A stretch of DNA of 64,000 nucleotides. Origin: Cichorium intybus. Lineage: Eukaryota; Streptophyta; Magnoliopsida; Asterales; Asteraceae. The DNA lies in the NCBI GenBank assembly GCA_023525715.1, contig CM042012.1:41521528-41585527 (forward strand), given 5' to 3'. Shown here piece by piece: positions 50,730 through 64,000 of this stretch. A program made the position numbers and the translations under genes. The notes under the pieces are model-generated. The model did no database searches. It was given only the letters and a program-made list of their open reading frames with translations, and had not been told where the DNA came from. The stretch's first letter is position 1; every line of letters begins with the position of its first letter.

Positions 50730-51258
50730 GGGCTAATAACATAAAAACCACCGTATTTTGGCCAAAATTCGGTTTAAGCACTATATTTTTTTTTGTTCTA
50801 AAAAAATCACCCATACTTTCAAAAATATTTGTAAAAAGCACTCATATTTTCAAAAAGATATATTGCGGCCACTATAACAAATAAAAGTCAAGATTTTACG
50901 TCGCCAACTCGGAACACTTATTACCCTCGTTGCATTCAAAATTTAGTTGATTCACTTGGATACCCTATGCATTCACAACGTGGTTGAAAAGCTGCACTTA
51001 CGAATACCAAAATCACATGTAGACAACTTTATTTAACATTTTCACTGCAATGAAGTTCCAATATTTGCTTCAAATGTCGATATGAAACTTTTTACATAAT
51101 ATTTCGATGGAAATAATCCTTAAAAATTATAAAATAAAATGAACAGTGGTCAATATAGAATTTTTTTAAAGTATAGGTGGTTTTTGTGGAACGGAAAAAA
51201 ATATAGTGGTTAAACTGGAATTTTGGACAAACTATAATGATTTTTATGTTATTAACCC
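50730..51258. mobile_element. MULE-type MITE with perfect 9-bp target duplication
   Basis: Ends GGGCTAATAACATAAAAACC and the complement of GGGTTAATAACATAAAAATC; terminal inverted repeats of about 100 bp (TTTGGCCAAAATTC(G/C)(G/A)GTTTAA..CACTATATTTTTTT). Flanks are TTAAATAAA at 50721-50729 and 51259-51267, identical. The 9-bp duplication and long TIRs are Mutator-like. No frame; 529 bp. Confidence 0.9.
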
Positions 51259-51421
51259 TTAAATAAACAGTTCCTTTTTAAAAAAATAATATATTCCACA
51301 GTGACATTTAGGACCCTAAAACTACATTCCAAACTGAAAAACAATATTTAGAAAATTCAAAAAAAATCATAAACACGATTCCGGAGTTTCGAAAAAATGC
51401 TTTATTTTTTATTAAAATCTA

Positions 51422-52870
51422 GACAAAATTGCAAAAACGGTCTCTGTATTTGTCATTTTTTTGTGGTTTTGGTTCAAAAATGTTTGGTGGTGCACCAATG
51501 GTCCAAATTTGGATCTTTCACATGTTTTTGATCCTTGTGGTTGGTATTTTTTTGTGGGTTTAGTCCTCATCCGACCTGAAATGACTAATATGCCTCTTAG
51601 GTTTTAATTTTGTTTATTTTTTTTATTATTCTTTTAATTAAAATAAACCAAGAAAATCCCAACCATCCCACCCCCCTCTCTCTCTCTCTCGCTCGAAGTC
51701 ATGGACAGGAATCTAGATGAATGTTTTTCCCTAATTTTTTTTAGAAATTGGTGAATCCGCTAATGATATTTCCCTTTTCCTCCACCGGATCATGTTCAAA
51801 TCATCATCATCTTCTTCTACCTTGCCATTCACCCCTAAACAAATGCAATTTGAGTTCTAACATCAACAACCACCGTATTCATCTAGGATGTCCATCTCCA
51901 ATTAGATCCCCACCCACCCCGTCTCTCTCTCTCTCTCTCTCTCTCTCTTCCTTTACGATGCATGATATTGAATGTAGAATCCCAGTACTTGATCCCGACT
52001 ATGTTGTCGTTTTTGGCACTAAAAAACATGCGTATGACGAGGGATATAGAGGCAGAGCTGGGGGGAATCGACGGCGAAGGTGAGTGAATTTGTGGTAGCG
52101 AAGTTTATGTATTGAATGGTGACTTCTTAGATATCGAATTAGGGATTTTTAGGTTTGATTACGAGTACTATGATGAGGATAATGGCGATAGAAAGGAGGG
52201 AGAGGAAGGAAAAGGGCATCATCTGAAAATCATCCACATGGAGGCTTGAGAACCGAAGTTGGGTGGTTGTTCCAGATTTAAATCGTCATCGGAAGCTTCA
52301 ACTGGTGTCTGATAACCATATATTTCTCACTATCTTCGTCGAGCAGAAGCTTGAATGGATCGAAATTGATTTGAATCGTTGATAAGCTTCAATTGGTGTC
52401 TGATAACCATTTCTCTCTCCCCTCTCTCTCTCTTGTGCGTACGAAACAAGAAAGGCTACCAACCCGTTTAACTCATTTACTACTACACCCAAAACCCACA
52501 TGAAATTAATTCATTCGTTCAGTTTTATAAGCTTTGTTCGGTCTGTTTTGATCTATAGAGTGATCTAATGGATCGACGAATTGAAAGAATGGCTTTTTGA
52601 GGGTGTGCTGATAAACCCAGGAGATTTGAACTTGAACCGGTAAAAGAAAGGTGACTTGATAGAAATCAGATTAAAATGAGAGCGATAAAGAGAGATCAAT
52701 TAATATAAAAATGAAAAAACAAATATAAAGGGTATAATTGTCTTTTCAAGATGACAGGGATAAAAAACACAAGAAATATCCAATTTTGGACCAATGGTGC
52801 ACCATCGAACATTTTTGGACCAAAACAACATAAAAATGACAAACACAGGGACCATTTTTGCAATTCTGTC
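51422..52870. mobile_element. MULE with perfect 9-bp target duplication (possible Pack-MULE)
   Basis: TIRs of about 110 bp start GACAAAATTGCAAAAA(C/T)GGT and share GGTGGTGCACCA(A/T)TGGTCCAAA. Flanks TAAAATCTA at 51413-51421 and 52871-52879 are identical. The ends match the decayed autonomous MULE at 3715-4070, so it is probably a deletion derivative of that family. The 1.2-kb interior has (CT)n runs, a duplicated phrase CTTCAA(C/T)TGGTGTCTGATA (52294 and 52388) and a 111-codon frame (51748-52083) that I cannot identify; it could hold captured host sequence. Confidence 0.9.
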
Positions 52871-52879
52871 TAAAATCTA

Positions 52880-53743
<864 letters not shown>

Positions 53744-54045
53744 CACTGGACTAATTTAAACCATGGTACCAAATGTTTAGTCTCATGTACACGATTATTT
53801 AACATACGGTGCACGCGCATGTACCGGATTATAAGAAAACCGAGTTCATTTTTTTCTTTTTAATTTTAGGCCTTATTATTTATCATAAAAAGTGAATATA
53901 TAGAAATTCATAACTTTTATCCTTTATAAATAAACATCCATATTGATATACAAAAACTGTTTTTTTCCTAAATTCCAACTAGTTGAGATTCACATGTGAA
54001 TCCGAACTGTGTTTTATTCACTGTTGACATTCAAAATACTTTATG

Positions 54046-54350
54046 ATATTAGCGTGTGAATCTGAGTAGACTTTCATGTGAATATGAGTATACTTACTTG
54101 TGAATCATAGTAAATATATTATAAATGATTAAATTATTGAAGTAGTAAAAAGATTCTAAGTAAATTACGCAGATTCATATTTCTGAGTAAATTTACAGTA
54201 CCATGTGATATTGGCATGTAAATCTTAGTAAATTTTTGTGTGAATGTGAGTAAATTTGCTTGTGAATCATAGTAAATTCTTTACAAATGGTTAAAATGTT
54301 GAAATAGTAAAAAGTTTTAAAAGTAAATTACTCAGATTAATATTTCTATA
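54046..54350. repeat. Tandem duplication of about 160 bp
   Basis: Units at about 54046-54188 and 54207-54350 share GATATT(A/G)GC(G/A)TGT(G/A)AATCT(G/T)AGTA, CTTGTGAATCATAGTAAAT, GTAGTAAAAAG and AAGTAAATTAC(G/T)CAGATT(C/A)ATATTTCT. A 16-bp palindrome GATTCACATGTGAATC lies at about 53989-54004. No frame. Confidence 0.8.
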
Positions 54351-54405
54351 GTTCAGATTCACATTCACATTGTGTACACAGATGAGATGTAATCATGAAA
54401 AAAAG

Positions 54406-54467
54406 TTTGTTGTAACACCACGTTTTCAATATGTTCGTTTTTGGCGAATTAAGCATTTTAGCGTAAG

Positions 54468-54524
<57 letters not shown>

Positions 54525-54976
54525 TTGGGGATGGGTGAGTTTTGCCAACTTAGAAAACTTGGATTGTGGATGAATTTAGCAAATGTTCAAAAGAAAATAA
54601 CTTGCCAAAGTGGAGGGGCTATAAGTGTCATATGGCTATTTTTGCTTGAAATTGTTTCTTTGGACTGTTACTCGATCGGAAGAGGGAACCGACCATCGGT
54701 TCTTAATTTCAGCCCACAAAAAACCCGACTTCTATTTGGACAAGCTTGGTCCATTATATCCTAACCGTAGAGCCAAGTTGCGTAGCCGTGATCAAGCTTT
54801 TCCCTCTCGTTTTTCCTTGCCTGCTGCTGCTGCTGCCGAGAAAGAGAGTGTGAGCGAGAGGGTGTGATCGAGTGGGAAGAAGGCAGCAAAGGTTTGAACG
54901 TGGGGACTATTGCAGCTCGTGGTGGTTGCAAGGTAACATCTTTTTTCTTTTTTCTTCCCAACCGTAAACTTTCCTT

Positions 54977-55007
<31 letters not shown>

Positions 55008-57180
55008 GTCATTCTTTGTTGCTGCTACCGTAGGACTTAGTGAGGGAAGGAAAGATGAGGTCGTGATCAGCTAAATGAAGTGAAGAACTAGTTGTGATTG
55101 CTTATTGTGGTAAGTTCTTTCCCTCCCTTCCTCTTGCTCAAAACCGTGAACACACCACCACCATCACCATGACTCCGCCACGGGTTTGGCATGTGTGTGT
55201 GTGTGCTTGGGTGTGCTTGTATAGCTGTGAGTTTTCTTTAATTCTTCTTGTCCTTATGACCTCCTTTTTCTGATTTCTAATGGTTATAAGGACCTTCTAT
55301 TGATTTTCCATATATAATCCTTGGGCTTTGCATGCTAGCCGATTTTACACACACGCATACCTTGGTGTGTGCTTGTGTGTGTTTGTTGTGTGTAAGGCTC
55401 TTGCTATGGTATTCTTATCCCAAGTTATCTGATGTTGAAGTTTCCTTGGACTTGTTTCTGACTCTAGAGGTCTTAACCTTGGTCTTAATGCGTTTGGAGT
55501 TGAAAAACCCTAAACCCTAGTATCATTTTATATGACATTGCAATTTCACTGTTTTGGACCTTCTTCTTAAAACATAAATAGTATGGGTGTCCATTTTGGT
55601 TGAGTCATATATACCTAGAATGGTCTTTGAGTCTAGTTTCTTCATCCAGAAATCCTTGGCCTAGTTCAAGCCCTTAGTCAGGTGAATGTGGCAATCTTCA
55701 CTGACTAGTCCATGGCTGAGTTTAACAGTGAATTCTGTGTTGATAAATTCATAAATAAATGTACAAAAATCATTTAGGGGCAAGGCTAGTGAGAAACGTT
55801 CCAGATAAGGGTCTAGTTTACTCACACCAAAAATCAGAATCTAGGTCCTTGCTAATTTTATTGCTTGGTTGTATCTCTGAAGTGTGGTCCTGCAAGTGGA
55901 CTAATCAAGTCAGTCAAATTTTGTTGATTTATCATTTCTTATTTGTGAATTAAAATGACTTGAGGTCAGGCCCTGTGATCTTTTCCTTGGTTCTAGTGTT
56001 TGCATGATTTTTCTCAGATTTTATTTTGAACCCCTCCTAAGTTGAATATTGCAAATCTTGTAGTTGGGTCAAAAATTAGCCTTGTTGTCAAATCTTCTTT
56101 TTGTGGTATTGGTATTGGTTACGAGTTTTGGGGGTTATAGTGGGTGTTTGGACTTACTCAAACTTAATTAAAACATCTAATAACTCCGTTAATGAGAAAA
56201 GTGAATAGGGGGGGTTTATGGTTGACACTCAGTGCGTGTCGGAAGTTATAAACATTTGAATTATAAGTAACGCTATAAGTATCTATTTATAGTAAGGCTA
56301 GTTGTATGCTTTGTAGTAACTTAAAATATCTTATAGGAGTATAAGGTGTGCGAGTGGAGGTTGCTGGGACACGCAGAGTCACTGGACGGATTTCTACAGT
56401 TGCGGTTTCGAGGTGAGTTCTTCACTACATTGTATGAAAGTTGTACATCCTTTACTTTAGCTCGTGTGTGCTGTTTAGGATGTAGATGGGTAGTAACAGG
56501 CCATAGGAAGTTCTAGTATGTGAGTGAGTGTGGGGACCATACATGGAGTTGGGTGCTATGATGTGTGATGTAGCGTCAGGGTGCTGGGTGCAATCATTGA
56601 GCTGGGTGCCATCATGGAGCGGGATGCCATGATCGAGCCGAGTGCCATGATTGTGCTGTGATTGGTGGTTGTATTGTGAAACATGATTGAGCTGAGTGTC
56701 ATGATCATGTTGTGTGTTTGGTTGTACTGTGCCTTGTAGTTGTGTTGTATGCCTTGTTTTGCTGTGTGCCTTTATTATGTGGGGTGCCTATGATAGGGGT
56801 AGAGTATGTGTGATGGATATACGGTGTATGTGTTGAATTCACTAGGCTGTGTGCTTACCCTTTCTCTATAAAATCACTGTTTTCAGGTTCTTTAGGTGTA
56901 GGTGACGGTAAGGCGTGACGCCTACACACCGATGCTGCTTCATTTGAATATTTATTCTGTGTTGACTTGATCTAGTTTGACTTTGTTATTGGATTGGTTT
57001 GATGTTAAATGCTTTGAGATAAATAAAGATGGTGATTTTTGAATATTTAAATGATTTAAATCATTTACATTTTGAGGTTTCAAAAACCTATAAATTTTGG
57101 TATATTCAAATTTTTTGAAGACAATAAACTCAAAAAATTTAAAAAAAATGAAGTGAATTTTTTGTTATAACCTTCTACAT
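54406..57180 (+). repeat. Possible gypsy solo LTR (tentative)
   Basis: The start TGTTGTAACACCACGTTTTC resembles chromovirus (Tekay-type) LTRs that begin TGT(A/G)ACA(C/T)CCC. Near 56850 GTGCTTACCCTTTCTC..TTTTCAGGTTC resembles the R/U5 part of such LTRs. It holds (ATA)n at 54469-54521, (CT)n at 54978-55006 and (GT)n runs, plus a repetitive GAGC(T/C)G(A/G)GTGCCAT block near 56590-56700. The right end and a target duplication were not found, so this is only a suggestion; the ORFs inside are not recognised. Confidence 0.25.
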
Positions 57181-57287
57181 GCACGTCGAAGTAACAAATT
57201 TATAACCTATTTTTTGTCGTTAATGATTTTGATTCCAACGATCAATAATTGTCAATTGGTACCATGAGTAAATTGAGTCCCTTATTG

Positions 57288-57439
<152 letters not shown>

Positions 57440-57993
57440 AATGGATTCTTAGATCTTGTTCATGAGATTAAGAAAAAGAAATCTCTTTGTAAATTCTTTT
57501 AATTTTTATGTATACTAAATTACTAATTTTTTATATCTCATTTTCTTTGTTAGAAAAGAGAGCGTTGCCAATTTTTTACTTCACTTCAACAGTCATTACA
57601 GTAAAATATTCAATAAAATAAATAGGAGACTGGAAATGAGAGTCTTTTTCTCCCATCCATTCTTCATACGAATGTGGGAACAACAATCTTGGATGCAACG
57701 AAATGAATTTTTTTATCAAGCCGCGATCTGATAGCTATAAATGTAAATATAGAAATATTATATAGATATAAATTAATCTTGATCCTGTAATCAAAGAAAG
57801 ATAGTGAAAAATTTTCTTATCTTATGACTTAGAATAAAGGGTTCTCCGTGGAGGAACAAAATGACAATTTATTCCTATAGAGCATCTAGGAACAAGACGA
57901 TTGAATTGTAAATATCGACAAATTCTGGCGTAGTCCAAAGAAATGAAAATGAATAAAAGGTCAACTTGTTTCAATTTCATCTCTATTGAATTT

Positions 57994-58054
57994 GAATATC
58001 AAAATAACGAATATAGTAATGATTCAATTGGTCAGGTTCACTTATTTTTCTTTG
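57994..58054 (-). promoter_or_regulatory. psbD: Copy of plastid psbD light-responsive promoter
   Basis: The minus strand reads ATAAGTGAACCTGACCAATT.. then GAATCATTACTATATTCGTT and ATTTTGATATTC. It follows the conserved psbD LRP (AAG-box/PGT-box region GTGGACCTGACC, then TTGAATSATGACTATATCCG and CTATTCTGATAT) with scattered changes. In the nucleus it has no known function. psbD itself is not present. Confidence 0.75.
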
Positions 58055-58266
58055 ATTGATCTATAACCTTTACAATGTATTTCATTGACCTAATTCAACA
58101 GATGACTTATCATTATTCGTGATAACTATAACTAATATACTCTAACAACTATTATTCTATAACTCATCAAATGTTAATATTATATAGTTGGTTGCTTTTT
58201 TATTACTATTAATAATATCACTATTCTTCTTTCAAATATGAATACTGTGACTGAAAAAAAACACAG

Positions 58267-58338
58267 TGCCCCTTATCGATTTGAACCGAGGGCTTACGCC
58301 TTACCATGAGATTACTCTACCACTGAGTTAAAAGAAAA
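58267..58338 (-). pseudogene. trnT-GGU: Plastid-derived tRNA-Thr(GGU) pseudogene
   Basis: The minus strand shows CTTTTAACTCAGTGGTAGAG (D-arm), CATGGTAAGGCGTAAG (anticodon arm with GGU) and TTCAAATCGATAAGGGGC (T-arm and acceptor side). Relative to plastid trnT-GGU the T loop has lost a base, the anticodon stem is damaged (TAATCTCATGG..) and the 5' acceptor strand is interrupted by extra A residues. Not functional. Confidence 0.85.
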
Positions 58339-58464
58339 GGGTTTGGTTCATGGAATTCCTGAATAGGTCCTGTACTATGTAGGTAAATTATATTTATATT
58401 AGAAGATATATACCAAGTATAAGAAGCTCATTTATACATAGACAGAAGCGCCTCAACAAAAGGT

Positions 58465-58665
<201 letters not shown>

Positions 58666-58691
58666 TTATAATAATAATAATTTATATTTTA

Positions 58692-58714
58692 GCGGTTATA
58701 GTTTAGTGGTAAAA
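58692..58714 (+). pseudogene. trnG-UCC: Plastid-derived tRNA-Gly(UCC) exon 1
   Basis: GCGGTTATAGTTTAGTGGTA.. (23 nt) equals plastid trnG-UCC exon 1 with one change (GCGGG to GCGGT). GTGTGATTCG, the group II intron 5' end, follows. Confidence 0.9.
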
Positions 58715-59417
58715 GTGTGATTCGTTCTATTAAGCCCCTTAATAGTTAAGGCGTCTTTCGGTTTGATTCATATTCCAATCAAAAACTTTATTTCATTAAA
58801 AGGATTCAATTGTTTACCTTTCAATGACACATTCAAGGAAAAATATAAAATTTCGGGATTTTTATCCAAAGGTCAAGTAAAAACTAAAAACTTGGATTAT
58901 GAAATTGCGAAACAAAATTTTAAAATTGAATCAATATTTCCAATTGAATGAGTATGAATAAAGAATCCATGGATGAAGATAGAAAAGTAGATTTCTAATT
59001 TCTAATCGTAACTAAATCTTCAATTTTTGTTTGGATTTGTAGCGAATAAATTGAAGCAAAATAGCTATTAAAGAATATATTTAGTTTACCAGAGACATCG
59101 ACATATTATTTTAGCTCGGTAGAAATAAAATCCTTTTCCTTAGGACCCTCTCAAATAGAAACAGAGAACGAAGTAACTAGAAAGATTGTTAGAATTGCCT
59201 TCTTCTGGAGGGATCATCTAGAAAGCGAGTCGTTTTGAATTGAATATATTCAAACAAAAAGTTGACATAGATGTTATGGGTATCATTTTTTGTAAGTTGG
59301 TTCACATCTAAAATCTAGCAATTTTTCCATTTTCCATAAAGGAGTCGAATGAAACCAAAGTTTCATGTTCGGTTTTGAATTAGAGACGCTAAAAATAATG
59401 AATCAACATCGACTATA
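58715..59417 (+). other. Plastid trnG-UCC group II intron (nuclear copy)
   Basis: About 700 bp, the normal length. It starts GTGTG. Near the 3' end (59342-59375) a domain V-like hairpin is kept: GTCGAATGAAACC and its partner GGTTTCATT-like strand with TTCGGTT. A 62-codon frame inside (58763-58951) is chance. Confidence 0.8.
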
Positions 59418-59467
59418 ACCCCTAACCTTTCAAGCTAACGATGCGGGTTCGATTCCCGCTGCCTGCT
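59418..59467 (+). pseudogene. trnG-UCC: Plastid-derived tRNA-Gly(UCC) exon 2
   Basis: TTTCAAGCTAACGATGCGGG and TTCGATTCCCGCTGCCTGCT match exon 2 (TTCCAAGCTAACGATGCGGG..CCCGCTACCCGCT). The change TTCC to TTTC falls in the anticodon region and ACCC to GCCT in the acceptor. Not functional. Confidence 0.88.
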
Positions 59468-59602
59468 CTATATCCTTTCTTATATATGTATTATATTATC
59501 TTACTATATTTATATATTCTTAAATATTCTAATAGACTCTAATTAGACCATCGGAACTAATTACTCAATACATGCTTCTCTCATTCTATATCAATATATG
59601 TA

Positions 59603-60499
<897 letters not shown>

Positions 60500-63216
60500 T
60501 TGTTGTGGGTTTTTTTAGAACAGCAGCAACATTATATAAAAAACTAGCAAGATGCTAGAGAATGATTATAAGGGGCACTTAACCGGATTGTCTAACCAAT
60601 CATTCCAATCAACATGCTTTCTACATCTATACTTAAACCAATTAAAAACATTAATCTTAATATCGTCTACAATCCAAGAAACCTGTGGCTTTATCTTCCT
60701 AAAAACGGCTTTCCTCGCCCTCCAAATCATCCACACCGTCGCATACGAGATTCCAAGCAATAGATTAATCGTGCTTTTCGATCTTCCTTGGCCATTGAAA
60801 AATCTTTGAAACATTGCAAGTTACCTGGAATAGCATTAAAAACCGAGCACCAACCCACAACAGCCTCATATGTATCTTCAGCAAAGCTGCACTCGAAAAA
60901 CAGATGTTGCAAGCACTCCACATCAGCCCCACAAACAGAACAATTACTAGAATCAATTCTAATACCACGAGCCATAAGATTGTCCATAACAGGAATCGAT
61001 TCTTGACAAATCTCCAGACGAAGCAGTTTATATTTAAAGGCACTGCCCTTAACCACTGAAAATTATCAACACCGTTGCTCCATCTAGCTTTAGCAATTTC
61101 ACCTCTTAACGATTGAACAGAAAATTACCTATTTGAACCACAGTTCCATCTCCAGTAATCCTCTTCAGACGAAAGCGGAAACGTCCCTTAGAGTATTACT
61201 TAAGTCCAATCTCTCTCTCGACTCCAAACCCGTCCTTAAGGCGCTTTTCCAAGTCAAATTACCTTCTATAAGACCTGTAGTATTAACTTTATCCGACACC
61301 AGACAGTTTTTAGAAATCTCCAAAGAGTACAACCGAGGAAAGACATCTTTAAGAGCATTTGATCCCAACCATCTATCCTTCCAAAAAAGAAATTTGTCTC
61401 CTTTTTCTAATTTTTTTACCAGGCATTTATCCAAGTCAACATTCCATTCTCTTAAATCATTTATTACCTCAGTGATGGATAACCATGTACCATTTAGACT
61501 TTTTTTTTTGCTAACCTTTCACTTTCAAAGCCTCGCAAAATTATGAATGGATCTTACACAGGAAACCCATAGGCAATACGGCTGCGATTTGAACCTCCAT
61601 ATCCATTTAGTAAGCAACGTGATATTCATCTCTCTCAAACAATTAATCTTTGTACCTCCTGCCCTTCCAAGCAATCCAATGAATTTTTCTGTTTTCGCCA
61701 TAACTTCCCCATAAAAAGTTTCTCCTGATGGACTCTAGCAAGCAAATGACCTTCTTTGGCGCTTTGAATAATGAAAAAAAGTATAAAGGCAGGCTGCTAA
61801 GGATAGAATTGACAAGAGTCAACCTTCCGCCAAAAGAGATCATCTTCGACTTCCATTTAGAGAGTCTCGATTGAAACTTCTCAACCACAACTTTCCAATT
61901 TCTAGCTAATTTCATATTTACTCCAATAGGAAGCCCGAGAAAAGTACACAGAAACACAACAGGTTCACACGATAAACTACTAGCTAATCTAATAAGATCC
62001 ACCTCTTCTACTCCCACGCCAAAAACCTTGCTTTTAAGAAGATTCACTTTAAGCCCCGATGCAATATAAAAACACCTCAAGATGCGATTTAAGTTTAGCA
62101 AGTTCGAATCCGACCACTCACCTATAAAAGTTACGTCATCCGCATACATCAAGTGAGTTATACATGGGTCATTATTAGGTAACGAAATACCATTATAAAT
62201 ACATTGATTACACGCTTCCTTGATTGAAACCGTAAGACCCTCCATAGCAAGCACGAAAAGAAACGAAGCCATAGGATCACCTTGCCTAACACCCTTTTTA
62301 ATATGAAATTCTGTCGTAGGTGAACCATTGAGAAGAACCGAAGCTTTTCCAGAACTAAGACATCCATGAATCCAACTTCTCCACTTTGTACTGAAGTTCA
62401 TTTGTTCCATCACTGAGTCTAAAAAACCCCAATTTAGAGAGTCGAATGCTTTATCAAAGTCGACTTTAAAAACCATCATTTTCTTCTTCGTCTTCTTCGC
62501 CCATGTTATCAACACATTTAGAATTAATGGCCCATCAGTGATATTTCTGCCCTCTATATAAGCACTTTGTTCTTCCACTTTACCAATCACCGACTTTAAT
62601 CTGCATGAGATAACCTTGGAAATAATCTTGTATAAACATCCAACCAAGTTAACCGGTCTAAAGTCCTTCAAAACTAGCGGATCCTTGCTCTTAGGAATGA
62701 GAGCAATAAATGACGAATTACACCCCGCGCTAAAAGTTCCTTGATTCTCGAAATGTTTGACACTTGAAAAAATATCGTCGTTAAAATATCCCAAAACTTC
62801 TTAATGAATTTAAAAGAAAATCCATCCGGTCCGGGAGCTTTATCGTTGCCACAATTGTCAATCTCTTGTTTAATCTCCTCCAAAGTGAACGGCCTTTCAA
62901 TATTGTCCCTGTCTTCATTCGAGAGTCTAGAAAACCTTGAGCTAACCAACTTCGGGCGAACCAGAAACTGCTCATTGAATTTGTTAGCAAAGAAATTCCA
63001 AGTGTGATGTTTAACAACAGCCGGATCAGAATTCCACATGCCATTCACATTAAGACCATTAATTTTACACTTAAGCCTCTTATAATTAATTATCGTGTCA
63101 AAATATTTGGTGTTCTCGTCTCCCTCCACAATCCATTTGCGGGTATTCGAAGGATATTGATCCTTTCTATATATCTTGTTTCTCGAATACTTATCTTGAA
63201 TTGGAATGTAGGTCAA
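60500..63216 (-). pseudogene. LINE-C: 5'-truncated, decayed L1
   Basis: On the minus strand it begins at the linker before the RT (NTRKWIVEGDENTKYF) and holds GNDKAPGPDGFSFKFIKKFW, ALIPKSKDPLVLKDFRPVNL, FKVDFDKAFDSLNW (motif A), GVRQGDPMASFLFVLAMEGL (motif B), HLMYADDVTFIGEW (motif C, YADD), LGLPIGVNM and SFGGRLTLVNSILSSLPLYF. Frames break near 62780 and 61643, and there are stops between 61643 and 60566. The Cys-rich tail is kept (SSNCSVCGADVECLQHLFFE C, 61056-60765), then VWMIWRARKAVFR. A stem-loop (60544-60558) and a short A tail (TTCTAAAAAAA, about 60510-60520 in complement) end it. The sequence differs clearly from LINE-A and LINE-B: a separate subfamily. EN and ORF1 are lost. Confidence 0.92.
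60544..60558 (-). other. 3' stem-loop of LINE-C
   Basis: Minus strand CTAGC-ATCTT-GCTAG: 5-bp stem and 5-nt loop at the same distance from the end as in LINE-A/B, followed by TATAATGTTGCTGCTG (compare TATATGTTGCTTTTTC in LINE-B). Confidence 0.7.
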
Positions 63217-63786
63217 CTATAAATTGTGTATGATATGAAGCATAAAGACCAAAGTTAGAATCCTTCGAATCCTGACATGTGTTAAGTTCTTTTACATTTT
63301 TCTTTTGATAACCATAGAAATTTCAAGAAAATTTTGAGAAAAAATATATTAAAAAAATAGAAAACACATTTATGAAAATTTTCGGATTTTCTCGGAAATA
63401 TGTAGGAGATTTTAAAAATTTTAATTTTCTTGGAAGTCTTCATACGAAATAGTTGGGCTTCTGTTGGTGCTATTTCAATCTTACAAGGATTTTGGTATTT
63501 TCTTTTATCTAAACTCAGTTATGTGTGAAGTAACTTCTCAATACATCTATATTATTCAAGAAATTTGAAAAAATAATTTAAGGTACGTATGTTTTCAAAC
63601 ACATCATTGTAAAGTGTTACTAAAATCTAGCTATATAATAATCAATTTTCATTACCAATAACTTCAATATTGATACAAAATTACTACAATACTTATATTA
63701 TGATACCGTGTCAAAAAATTGAATCACTATAATATGATCAAAGTGTAGTCAGTTTTCAATTAACAAATTAAATATTGAGTTAATGT
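63217..63786. other. Non-coding DNA
   Basis: AT-rich; no gene or RNA recognised. Confidence 0.5.
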
Positions 63787-63802
63787 CGTATTTGGTCACT
63801 AA

Positions 63803-64000
63803 ACTTTCTGGATTGTGATCATTTGATCACTTAACTTTTTAAGTTTTAAAAGGTCGCCTAACTTTTTATTTATTTTCCGAAATGGTCACTATGACTGGTT
63901 ATAACCGGTCATAGTGACCATTTCGGAAAATAAATAAAAAGTTAGGCGACCCTCTAAAACTTAAGCAGAGTTAAATGACTAAATGAACATAAACCAGAAA
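63803..64000. mobile_element. Foldback MITE, cut by the window end
   Basis: A near-perfect palindrome is centred at 63901/63902 (GGTTATAACC). The inner ~50 bp of each arm (GGTCGCCTAACTTTTTATTT.. then CCGAAATGGTCACTATGAC) matches with one mismatch, and the outer 45 bp with about ten. The left arm seems to go on to about 63787 (GTATTTGGTCACTAAACTT), so some bases of the right arm lie beyond the window. It could form a hairpin of about 95 bp. No frame. Confidence 0.88.

Noticed and set aside
54522..54867. Possible protein-coding first exon with a Ser/Arg-rich frame
   Set aside because: No domain, and repeats and (CT)n/(GCT)n runs explain the open frames; more likely LTR-like or intergenic DNA.
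58763..58951. 62-aa frame in the plastid trnG intron
   Set aside because: The trnG-UCC intron of plastids encodes no protein; chance frame.
60500..63216. Target-site duplication around LINE-C
   Set aside because: Sequences after the A tail and before the 5' truncation do not match by eye.

Overview
This is a stretch of plant nuclear intergenic DNA built almost wholly of nested transposable elements, microsatellites and decayed gene fragments. No intact host gene was found. The host is most likely a member of the Asteraceae. A nuclear copy of plastid DNA (about 57440-59600) holds trnG-UCC and trnT-GGU side by side and divergent, with the psbD light-responsive promoter beyond trnT. That order results from the large plastome inversion known from nearly all Asteraceae. 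Other plant traits are MULE, hAT and Helitron-like elements, copia PBSs for initiator tRNA-Met, a gypsy PBS for tRNA-Asp, and plant-type L1 LINEs.

Layout. 1-1127: end of a minus-strand copia-like element (PBS and a 370-bp LTR). 1515-4070: truncated MULE with a decayed transposase. 4350-about 11440: possible Helitron-like element on the minus strand, with repeats, unidentified exons and a sugar-phosphate-phosphatase fragment. 11554-15900: (AT)n arrays alternating with hAT and other MITEs, plus a gamma-glutamyl hydrolase exon. 15901-20880: Helitron-like ends and splice-compatible exons of an unidentified gene. 21208-32617: old plus-strand copia element (copia-2), split by a young, complete, non-autonomous copia element (copia-1, 22901-28910, TSD GATCG). 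32700-41469: three pieces of one L1 family; two lie tail to tail, and all are bounded by (AT)n arrays. 41851-43227: AT-flanked DNA transposon. 44102-49950: non-autonomous gypsy element (TSD ACTAC). 50730-52870: two MULEs with perfect 9-bp TSDs. 53440-57439: (AT)n, tandem duplications and a possible solo LTR. 57440-59600: plastid insertion. 60500-63216: another L1. 63803-64000: foldback element running off the window end.

Three themes stand out. (1) (AT)n arrays total roughly 3.3 kb, and a dozen or so unrelated elements end exactly at them. (2) Three unrelated LTR families carry CpG-rich arrays sharing the core GCGTCGC/GCGACGC just upstream of their TATA boxes, in otherwise AT-rich DNA. (3) The L1 copies share a 3' stem-loop, and the best copy has an ATGA stop/start overlap between ORF1 and ORF2.

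All identifications come from reading the sequence and from memory of protein and repeat families; no search was run. Most open frames in this window, notably the Tyr-Ile runs read through (AT)n, are not genes.
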